Both the position numbers and the translations under genes were made by a program. This document shows, one piece after another, positions 9,030 through 14,830 of a DNA stretch of 24,782 nucleotides (position 1 is its first letter; each line of letters opens with the position of its first letter). A model generated the notes under the pieces. It had not been told where the DNA came from. It worked only from the letters and a program-made list of their open reading frames with translations, and ran no database searches. The DNA is taken from assembly GCA_937876695.1 (NCBI GenBank), contig CALFHW010000142.1, forward strand, positions 1 through 24,782. Reading direction: 5' to 3'. The stretch comes from an uncultured bacterium. GTDB lineage: Bacteria > Patescibacteriota > Dojkabacteria > CALFHW01.

Positions 9030-9710
9030 ATGGGTTACAAAGTAATTGCATTCGACTTCGACGGTACATTGGTGGATAGCCGCGGGGTAGCTACTAGCAC
9101 AGTTAACTCCATGGCTAAGCAGTTTCTAGGCAGGAACTTTAGCGAGGAACAGATCGAGAGTTGGCGCGAACGAGATCTCAGGGAGGTCATCAGGGAGGTG
9201 GGGATGCCCGGTTTCTTGCTACCAATTTTCATCTGGCAATTTCGTAGGAATTATCGCAGGAAGCTGGCTGAACTGGAATTTTTCCCAGGTATTCTAGATG
9301 TCTGGCAAGATCTTCAAATAAGCGGTCAAAGGCAAGTTGGGGTAGTGACCTCCAATTCGGAGAAAGCCGTGCTCGAGACGTTCGCTAGGCAAGGGACACC
9401 CAGCAGTCAAACCCCCAGCAGTCAAACCCCCAGCGGTTCTCAGTTGTTACCCCCGAAGTTTGTAAAAGGCGGCATCGGGATGTCCGGCAAGAGAACTGCG
9501 CTACAAAAGATAATAGAAAAGTATCAGATCGGCAAAGAGGAGCTGCTTTATCTGGGCGATGAGATTCGAGATGTCACCTCGTGTATCGAGGTTGGAGTGG
9601 ACATCGCGGCCGTTAGCTGGGGATTCAACACCAGAAACGCCCTAGCCAAAGCAAGTCCTACTTATATTCTGGAAAAGCCCGAGGAACTTAGGCAGTTGGT
9701 GGGAATTTAG
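9030..9710 (+). CDS. HAD-superfamily hydrolase, phosphoglycolate phosphatase-like
   Basis: This 226-aa protein has the four HAD motifs in order. Motif I is DFDGTLVD (residues 9-16; D9 nucleophile, D11 acid/base). Motif II is VVTSNS near 108. Motif III is the Lys in SGKRTALQ near 153. Motif IV is LYLGDEIRDV near 176. A small helical cap lies between motifs I and II, as in the Gph/phosphoglycolate phosphatase group. Substrates in this group range from phosphoglycolate to sugar phosphates and nucleotides, so the substrate is unknown. An oddity is a Ser/Thr/Gln/Pro stretch (SSQTP repeated) between motifs II and III, encoded by a 15-base tandem repeat; it lengthens a loop in the core domain. All catalytic residues are present, so the enzyme is probably active. 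Confidence 0.88.
   Translation: MGYKVIAFDFDGTLVDSRGVATSTVNSMAKQFLGRNFSEEQIESWRERDLREVIREVGMPGFLLPIFIWQFRRNYRRKLAELEFFPGILDVWQDLQISGQRQVGVVTSNSEKAVLETFARQGTPSSQTPSSQTPSGSQLLPPKFVKGGIGMSGKRTALQKIIEKYQIGKEELLYLGDEIRDVTSCIEVGVDIAAVSWGFNTRNALAKASPTYILEKPEELRQLVGI
9401..9437 (+). repeat. 15-base tandem repeat inside the HAD gene
   Basis: Two perfect copies of CAGCAGTCAAACCCC (9401-9415 and 9416-9430) are followed by a partial third (9431 onwards). The unit is a multiple of three and encodes SSQTP, so copy number changes keep the frame. Confidence 0.9.
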
Positions 9711-9722
9711 CCGCATTCTCTG

Positions 9723-9728
9723 TAGAAT
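9723..9728 (+). promoter_or_regulatory. -10 box, leaderless type, for the surface glycosidase-like gene
   Basis: TAGAAT, preceded by TG, ends 5 bases before the ATG at 9734. There is no Shine-Dalgarno site and no -35 box at normal spacing. Confidence 0.55.
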
Positions 9729-9733
9729 AGGTT

Positions 9734-11461
9734 ATGGCTACGAATATGAATATCGCAGAGCGGATAAAAAATCTCGACCAGACGCGCAAGGCACTACTCG
9801 GAGTTTCGCTAGCTTTGGCCGTGATGTTTCTGATTTCGGCCTTGATAATTTCCAATTTGGTAACCCAGAATCTAGCCCCAGATGATTCCAGAGCCTCTTC
9901 GGCAGAGTGCCGCAAGTTAGGGATTAACCTGGCAGCAGTCACGCCTGGATCCAATGGCAGCTATGAGCAAGCCAGGAAATTTGGGATGGGCTATACCTTG
10001 GAGATCGTGATGAATCCCGGGCAACTCAGCACTGTGGCAGATTCGTTTAAACGTGCCCAGGCGGCAGGGCTGACACCTTTGCTTAGGGTTTGTATTGGCC
10101 AAGGCTGTGCATTCTCCGACCCAGCGACCTATGTCGACTTTATTGCTGCCTTGTCTGGGCAGGTTTCCGGTGAATTTTATGCCATCGCAGGGCCTAATGA
10201 GCCTGAAGGCGAGAACTGGACTGGAGGCGAGCGGGGCAATGGCGCCAGCATAGGCGGTCCACTAGCTGCCTATATGAATGCAGTGATTGCTGGAGTTAAG
10301 GGGAGGAATCTGCCGAATGTGAAGCTCATGTCTCCGGTTTTCAACGCTACCCACCCCGAACATGAAGCCTTGGTTGGGTCGATGAACGCTGCTGGGGCCA
10401 AATGGGACGGACTGGATGCTATCGGTGTTAACGCCTACAATGTTCAAGGTTACAACATTCGTGGCCGCAGCTTGCAGACTGTCACAGAACAGTTAGGTAG
10501 AATCAAGTCCACTTTACCTGGTAGGAAGTACTTCATAACTGAGACGGGTTTGTATGAATCTGAGCGCAATGCTGATCCGATTAAATCAACACCCGATGTA
10601 CCACATGTGCAGGCAGTTGCCAATATGGCTAGGGAGGCGGAGCAGTTGAGGCAGGATGGGAGTGTAATCGCGTTTTTGATGTTCAATGGATTTGCGACCA
10701 ACCCCGACCCAAATTTCCAATACAACAAACTTACCTCCGGTGAATGGTCGCAAATCAGGGGAGCTGGATGTGGTGGGACGATTACCGGGCCGGATTTGCC
10801 GCCAGCTAATGGTGGGGATGGCGGCACGGGCGGTAATGATGGCGGCTCCGCAGGCAATGGCAGCTGTATTTTCCCTGAGTTTTTGCTGAGGATTGCCTGG
10901 GAGGGTTCAAGCGGCCTGGTTGATCCCAGCGGCGGCGGTTTGTCTTTGCCTGCAGGCACCAAACTTAACCTGTACGTCTTTAGCAGCAGCAGCGGTGATC
11001 TAGCGAGGAACGTTATAAATGACGCGGTCTTGGTCTATAAGGGCGCGGGCCTCGACGGGCGTCGGGCGCTGGGAGTAGGGGGTATGATCCTCACCCCGCG
11101 AGATCCTGGCGAGCTGTCAGTGACGACCGGCAATTATCAAGAATGTGGTGTTAAGAGTTTTAAGATCGCTGTGACTAGGACTACCGGGAGCGGCCAGAAT
11201 CCTCCAGTGACGCCACCAGTGACGCCCCCGACCACGCCACCCACAACGCCACCAGCCACCAGACCCCCGTCCGTAACTCCACCTGCAGTTAGACCTCCCG
11301 CAGTCACGCCGCCGCCGGTAAGACCCACCTCACCAGTCCTGCCTGAGACTTCGCTACCAGGGCCTACAGTTCTATTACTCATCGCCAGCGCAGTTTTGAT
11401 CGCACTCGCCGGCATCATCACCAGGAAGTATTTGTTTAAAGGTGGGAAAGTGGAGCCGTAG
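9734..11461 (+). CDS. Surface-anchored protein with clan GH-A glycosidase-like domain
   Basis: The protein has 575 residues. A hydrophobic helix (about 21-43) is a signal peptide or signal anchor. Residues 55-345 resemble a TIM-barrel glycoside hydrolase of clan GH-A. GPNEPEGENW places an Asn-Glu pair with E156 as likely acid/base, and YFITETGLYE places E270 as likely nucleophile; these lie on strands 4 and 7 in the clan. A Gly-rich linker (about 357-377) follows, then a beta-rich domain (about 380-485), then a Pro/Thr stalk with PPVTPP- and PPAVRPP-type repeats (about 490-533). The C-terminus has LPETS (536-540), a hydrophobic helix (about 548-566) and a basic tail, an arrangement like sortase LPxTG signals with Ser in place of Gly. 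It probably acts on a polysaccharide outside the cell. The last bases overlap the convergent tRNA-like gene. Confidence 0.75.
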   Translation: MATNMNIAERIKNLDQTRKALLGVSLALAVMFLISALIISNLVTQNLAPDDSRASSAECRKLGINLAAVTPGSNGSYEQARKFGMGYTLEIVMNPGQLSTVADSFKRAQAAGLTPLLRVCIGQGCAFSDPATYVDFIAALSGQVSGEFYAIAGPNEPEGENWTGGERGNGASIGGPLAAYMNAVIAGVKGRNLPNVKLMSPVFNATHPEHEALVGSMNAAGAKWDGLDAIGVNAYNVQGYNIRGRSLQTVTEQLGRIKSTLPGRKYFITETGLYESERNADPIKSTPDVPHVQAVANMAREAEQLRQDGSVIAFLMFNGFATNPDPNFQYNKLTSGEWSQIRGAGCGGTITGPDLPPANGGDGGTGGNDGGSAGNGSCIFPEFLLRIAWEGSSGLVDPSGGGLSLPAGTKLNLYVFSSSSGDLARNVINDAVLVYKGAGLDGRRALGVGGMILTPRDPGELSVTTGNYQECGVKSFKIAVTRTTGSGQNPPVTPPVTPPTTPPTTPPATRPPSVTPPAVRPPAVTPPPVRPTSPVLPETSLPGPTVLLLIASAVLIALAGIITRKYLFKGGKVEP

Positions 11462-11525
11462 GAATTGAACCTACCTAGGTATGCCCTCCATTGCTGGCGC
11501 ATACAGCCCCGTAATTGGGAACTCC
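11451..11525 (-). tRNA. tRNA-like gene, identity unresolved
   Basis: The minus strand has a perfect T-arm, GTAGG-TTCAATT-CCTAC, with the standard TTCAA start of the T-loop. It is followed by GGCTCC and a final A, which pair with GGAGTT at the 5' end through four Watson-Crick and two G-T pairs. CCA is not encoded; the same A-CTT context follows tRNA-Ile at 17846. The rest does not fold as a normal tRNA. The strongest inner stem is GTATGC/GCATAC with a 14-base loop instead of the 7-base anticodon loop, and the D-arm region (CCC-AATTAC-GGGG) lacks the usual conserved bases. I cannot name an anticodon. It could be a degenerate tRNA, a tRNA with unusual processing, or a small RNA with a tRNA-like 3' end. 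Its 3' part overlaps the end of the convergent surface-protein gene by 11 bases. Confidence 0.5.
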
Positions 11526-11532
11526 TGCATAT

Positions 11533-11538
11533 ATTATA
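11533..11538 (-). promoter_or_regulatory. -10 box directly before the tRNA-like gene
   Basis: TATAAT on the minus strand ends 7 bases before the predicted 5' G (6 before the preceding A). Transcription would begin at the first base of the tRNA-like RNA, leaving no 5' leader for RNase P to remove. Confidence 0.5.
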
Positions 11539-11577
11539 CAACATTTAGCGATTGCTGGGGAAATTGCCTAATGCCAA

Positions 11578-12156
11578 TTAATTCGCGAGTATTTGCTCGA
11601 GTTTTTTGAGTTTAGGATCGATCACTATACGGCAATATGGGGTCCGATTCCTATTCAGCTCATAATAGTTCTGGTGATAATCTTCAGCTGGATAGAATCT
11701 GCTAGCAGGGGCGATTTGGGTAGTAATAGTTTCGCCCTCCCACCAATCTTGCCAGGAGGTAGGTGCATCATTGTCCCCGGAATTGCCATTGGCGGGTGAT
11801 GTGCTGCTTCCCAATTGCGCAATAACTGCCTGGGCGGCTGATTTTTGGGCCTCATCGTGATAGAAAATCGCCGAGCGGTACTGAGTCCCGTGGTCTGCGC
11901 CCTGGCGGTTTAGAGTGGTGGGGTCATGGGTGAGCATGAAAATCCTCAGCAGTTCCTGATAGGACACTTTCGACTCATCAAATTCTATTTCAATTGCCTC
12001 GGCATGGCCCGAGCGGCCGCTGCTGATCTGCTCGAAACTTGGGTTCTCTAACTGGCCGCCAGCGTAACCGGAAACTACAGATTTGACTCCTTCAACGCGC
12101 CTAAATAGCGCCTCGGTGCACCAAAAGCAACCTCCCGCAAATGTGGCTTTATTCAT
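11578..12156 (-). CDS. msrA: Peptide methionine sulfoxide reductase MsrA
   Basis: MsrA reduces methionine-S-sulfoxide in proteins and so repairs oxidative damage. The GCFWC motif lies at residues 9-13, with C10 as the expected catalytic cysteine. The family blocks VVSGYAGG, SGRSGHAEAIEIEFD, HDPTTLNRQGADHGTQYRSAIF and YHQNYY all follow. The YCR segment near the C-terminus before IDPKLKKL carries a further Cys that may resolve the disulfide. An insertion of about 20 Ser/Gly/Asn/Asp-rich residues (about 117-137) interrupts the usual spacing in the second half. The open frame continues upstream into proS, but the first codon of the conserved domain is the ATG at 12156, just after an extended -10 box, giving the usual length (192 aa). 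It lies 34 bases after the end of proS. Confidence 0.95.
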   Translation of the reverse strand: MNKATFAGGCFWCTEALFRRVEGVKSVVSGYAGGQLENPSFEQISSGRSGHAEAIEIEFDESKVSYQELLRIFMLTHDPTTLNRQGADHGTQYRSAIFYHDEAQKSAAQAVIAQLGSSTSPANGNSGDNDAPTSWQDWWEGETITTQIAPASRFYPAEDYHQNYYELNRNRTPYCRIVIDPKLKKLEQILAN

Positions 12157-12166
12157 AATTAACTTA

Positions 12167-12175
12167 ATATTAACA
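12167..12175 (-). promoter_or_regulatory. Extended -10 promoter for msrA
   Basis: TGTTAATAT on the minus strand (hexamer at 12167-12172) ends 10 bases before the msrA ATG, so the 5' leader would be only a few bases. It supports the short msrA start and separate transcription from proS. Confidence 0.45.
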
Positions 12176-12190
12176 GAAAAAGCTATCTGG

Positions 12191-13699
12191 CTAGTACGCC
12201 ACAGCAAATAGCCAGCGGTGACTGGCTGGTTTGCCAGTGAAGATGCAAGTTCCTGATTCTTCTTTAGCGTCCAGCGGCAAGCAGCGGCTGGTGGCTTTGG
12301 TCTCGGCTTTGATCTTAGCCTCGCTATCTGCATCGCCGCACCAGAAGGCGCGTACAAAGCCCTTTTTCTCGATTAGAACTTTCTTGAAGTCCTCGTAATT
12401 GTCGACATCGTGTGTATTTGCTTCTACGCGAGCCTGAGCTTTGGTCAAAAGACCAGCCTGCATTTCGGGAAGCAGGGTAGTGATAGTGCTTGCAAGGTCC
12501 TTGAGAGCGACAACCTGCTTTTCGCCAGTGTCCCTTCTGACCATTACTACGTTGCCTGCCTCCATATCTCTCGGTCCCACTTCGATTCTCACTGGAATCC
12601 CTTTTTTCTCCCATTCATTGAACTTCCTGCCAGGCGATTCAAAGTCTCTGCTGTCTAGTTTGACTCTGAGATCCTGCTTTACGCTGCCTGCGTATTCGAT
12701 ATTAAGGTCTTGCAACTTCTCACTCACTGAAGTAGCGTAGGCCATTACCGCTTCCTGGTTTTCCTCTTTGAAGATAGGGACGATAACTACTTGTGTAGGG
12801 GCAATTGCAGGTGGCAACACTAATCCCTTGTCATCGCTATGCGACATGATCAAGGCGCCGATGATACGAGTACTTAGACCCCAACTGGTTTGCCAGGCAT
12901 ACTGGGTGCTGCCATCACGGGCTGCGAATTTCACTTCAAATGCCTTGGCGAAGTTCTGGCCTAAGTTGTGCGAAGTGCCACACTGCAGCGCTTTGCCGTC
13001 TTGCATCAGGCCTTCAATAGTGAAGGTGCGCAGCGCTCCTGCGAATTTTTCGTTTTCAGACTTGCGTCCTGGGATAACTGGCACGGCCAAGATGTTTTTG
13101 CATAGCTCTTGGTAAATACCCAACATCTGCATCACTTCAGCTTCAGCTTGATCTTCAGTCTCATGGACTGTATGGCCTTCTTGCCACAAGAACTCAGCTG
13201 TCCTCAAAAAAGGCCTGGTCCTAAGCTCCCAGCGCACCACATTGTTCCATTGGTTGATCATGACAGGTAAATCCCTCCAGGAGTTGACCCACTTCGAATA
13301 AGTCTCGTACATAATGGTCTCTGAAGTAGGGCGCACAATCAATTCCTCGCCGAGTTTGGCATCGGGATCGACTACTACACCTTTGCCGTCGGGTGACTCG
13401 ATCAGCCTGTGGTGGGTGACCACAGCGCACTCCTTGGCAAAACCTTTAACATGATCAGCTTCTCGGCTGAGTAGCGATTTAGGAATGAATAGGGGAAAGT
13501 AGGCATTTTCATGGCCGGTTTGCTTAAACCTCTTGTCTAAGAACCCTTGTACGCCCTCCCAGATAGCATACCCGTAAGGGCGAATTACCATGCAGCCTCT
13601 TACAATCGAGGTCTCCGCTAGCTGCGCAGCCTCAATCACGTCCAGATACCATTGCGAGTAATCTTGCTCTTGGGTTGTTAGTTTCTTGGCTTCAGACAT
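12191..13699 (-). CDS. proS: Prolyl-tRNA synthetase, archaeal/eukaryote type
   Basis: This enzyme charges tRNA-Pro with proline. At 502 residues, without the bacterial editing insertion between motifs 2 and 3, it belongs to the shorter archaeal/eukaryote-like form, which is also found in some bacteria. Motif 1 covers GCMVIRPYGYAIWE (35-48). The TSE loop RPTSETIMY is at 123-131. Motif 2 has RWELRTRPFLRTAEFLWQEGH (156-176). CGTSHNLGQNFA (240-251) helps bind proline. Motif 3 holds SWGLSTRIIGALIMSHSDDKG (272-292). An anticodon-binding domain follows from about 300. The C-terminal extension contains the pairs FWCGD and GTCIFTGKPA and ends in AVAY; the C-terminal Tyr is typical of this subtype. The gene is downstream of maf but has its own promoter. 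No separate editing protein is visible. Confidence 0.97.
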   Translation of the reverse strand: MSEAKKLTTQEQDYSQWYLDVIEAAQLAETSIVRGCMVIRPYGYAIWEGVQGFLDKRFKQTGHENAYFPLFIPKSLLSREADHVKGFAKECAVVTHHRLIESPDGKGVVVDPDAKLGEELIVRPTSETIMYETYSKWVNSWRDLPVMINQWNNVVRWELRTRPFLRTAEFLWQEGHTVHETEDQAEAEVMQMLGIYQELCKNILAVPVIPGRKSENEKFAGALRTFTIEGLMQDGKALQCGTSHNLGQNFAKAFEVKFAARDGSTQYAWQTSWGLSTRIIGALIMSHSDDKGLVLPPAIAPTQVVIVPIFKEENQEAVMAYATSVSEKLQDLNIEYAGSVKQDLRVKLDSRDFESPGRKFNEWEKKGIPVRIEVGPRDMEAGNVVMVRRDTGEKQVVALKDLASTITTLLPEMQAGLLTKAQARVEANTHDVDNYEDFKKVLIEKKGFVRAFWCGDADSEAKIKAETKATSRCLPLDAKEESGTCIFTGKPASHRWLFAVAY

Positions 13700-13704
13700 G
13701 GTTT

Positions 13705-13713
13705 ATTTTAACA
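13705..13713 (-). promoter_or_regulatory. Extended -10 promoter, leaderless type, for proS
   Basis: TGTTAAAAT on the minus strand (hexamer at 13705-13710) ends 5 bases before the proS ATG. No Shine-Dalgarno site is present and no T-box leader could fit downstream of this start. Confidence 0.6.
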
Positions 13714-13753
13714 GAAAATAATGAAACTTCACCGGATTTGTTTATCCGTAGCT

Positions 13754-13830
13754 CTCCCCATGCGAACGACGTATAATTAAGTTGCACACCACGTTTACAG
13801 GCTGCTTATCTATTGCTTCCTTATGGGGAG
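13754..13830. repeat. Perfect 8-bp inverted repeat between maf and proS
   Basis: CTCCCCAT (13754-13761) and ATGGGGAG (13823-13830) are perfect inverted copies 61 bases apart in the 148-base gap between maf and proS. A + strand TATAAT lies between them (13772-13777). The pair could close an RNA structure or be two half sites; chance is not excluded. Confidence 0.5.
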
Positions 13831-13847
13831 TATATCCAGTTTTATGT

Positions 13848-14603
13848 TCAATCTTTATGAACAAGGGTAGCAAGCGTTTGTGCGATGCGTAGTCGGTCAA
13901 ATTTTGTTATCTCTGTTAACTTTTCAGGGATGCCTTGAAACTCCGGCGCGTGAATGCTGATGAGGGCTGCGGCTACTGCGTAAATAGGAAGTCCTAGAAT
14001 ATCAAAGAAACTACCTTTGATATCAGTTACAAACCCTGCGGCCTTGCCTTGAACTGCGTAAGCGCCCGCTTTACCTTCCCACTCGCCACTGGCGATGTAG
14101 TCTTCGACGTCCTCCTCTGAGAGCTCACGAAATGTGACAAAAGTGCTAGCCACGCCGCTGGCATATAGCTGTGTCGCTTGGCCGCTACTGGCAATACAGA
14201 CGGCAAATGCATCCCTACCGATGTGGGTCTTACCCGAGAGCGAGTGGAGCATTTGCCTGGCCTCGGCTGGAGATTCTGCTTTGGCTAGAGCGATACCATC
14301 GCGGTCAATCGTCACATCGCCGCCGATGATTATCTCTTGAGTATTCTGCCCTGGGAGGCTGCCAGCAGCTCCCTCAGCAGCTCCAGCCTGCGCCTTAGCG
14401 ATCGCTAGGCGGTGGACGTAGTCATAAGGGCTCTCGCCTGCCACAATCGATTCGTCCACATCTACAGCTCTCACCTCAAATTCCACCCCCAACATTTCCA
14501 AAATCTGCTTTCTGCGGGGTGAAGTACTGGCAAGGATGAGTTTTGTCTTGGTCGTTTCGACTACCTCTTCAGCCAGGTCTTCGCTATGTGTATGGTTTGT
14601 CAT
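13848..14603 (-). CDS. maf: Maf-family nucleoside triphosphate pyrophosphatase
   Basis: Maf proteins hydrolyse non-canonical or selected nucleoside triphosphates to the monophosphate and are linked to septum control in some bacteria. The conserved start LILASTSPRRKQILEMLG lies at about 22-39, preceded by a 20-residue acidic tail (TNHTHSEDLAEEVVETT). The central block reads IIIGGDVTIDRDG with the conserved Asp. SLSGKTH, TFVTFRELSEEDVEDYIASGE and KAGAYAVQGKAAGFV follow, then IKGSFFDILGLP. The usual GKP after the Asp loop is replaced by LAK, so subfamily specificity is unclear. At 251 residues it is longer than the usual 190-210, because of the N-terminal tail and an insertion near 75-90 (AGAAEGAAGSLPG). 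It is followed by proS and preceded by a broken nucleotidyltransferase remnant. Confidence 0.92.
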   Translation of the reverse strand: MTNHTHSEDLAEEVVETTKTKLILASTSPRRKQILEMLGVEFEVRAVDVDESIVAGESPYDYVHRLAIAKAQAGAAEGAAGSLPGQNTQEIIIGGDVTIDRDGIALAKAESPAEARQMLHSLSGKTHIGRDAFAVCIASSGQATQLYASGVASTFVTFRELSEEDVEDYIASGEWEGKAGAYAVQGKAAGFVTDIKGSFFDILGLPIYAVAAALISIHAPEFQGIPEKLTEITKFDRLRIAQTLATLVHKD

Positions 14604-14620
14604 GTTATCTGCAATTTTTG

Positions 14621-14820
14621 TTAATGTATATATACCTTGTATTTACCAGCCTCTTGCCTGAATTCTGGGTTGATCCGGCCAAAATCTACAAAGTCAAAAC
14701 GATAGTGTAGTATGGATTCCTCTAGTGCACACTTTATCTCTGCAAGCACTCCCAAGTCAAGTTTCTTTACACCTTCAATACCCCTAAGTCTAGGTCGCTA
14801 TACTTGCTTAAGAAATGCCG
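14621..14820 (-). pseudogene. Remnant of an MNT-type nucleotidyltransferase
   Basis: The minus strand of this gap encodes the C-terminal two thirds of a small MNT/pol-beta-like nucleotidyltransferase domain, of the kind often paired with HepT-like partners. One frame reads LSKYSDLDL, carrying the catalytic Asp pair of the SDxDL motif, and then hits a stop. The neighbouring frame continues IEGVKKLDLGVLAEIK, then LEESILHYRFDFVDF, then INPEFRQEAGKYKVYI, to a TAA at 14621-14623. The shift lies near 14780-14785, at a run of four C on the + strand. The N-terminal GSRAxG part and a start codon are missing; the remnant begins about where the 728-aa gene ends. This looks like a truncated, frameshifted gene. 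An assembly error in the homopolymer could explain the shift but not the missing N-terminus. Confidence 0.7.
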
Positions 14821-14830
14821 TTCTTTAGAC

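Noticed and set aside
10450..10962. 170-aa minus-strand open frame
   Set aside because: It is the shadow of the Gly/Pro-rich surface protein gene on the + strand.
12157..12357. 67-residue N-terminal extension of MsrA
   Set aside because: The extension reads the end of proS in another frame; the MsrA domain starts at the ATG at 12156 after a -10 box.
13700..13847. T-box or other riboswitch upstream of proS
   Set aside because: No specifier stem, T-box sequence or terminator is seen, and the best promoter is only 5 bases from the ATG.
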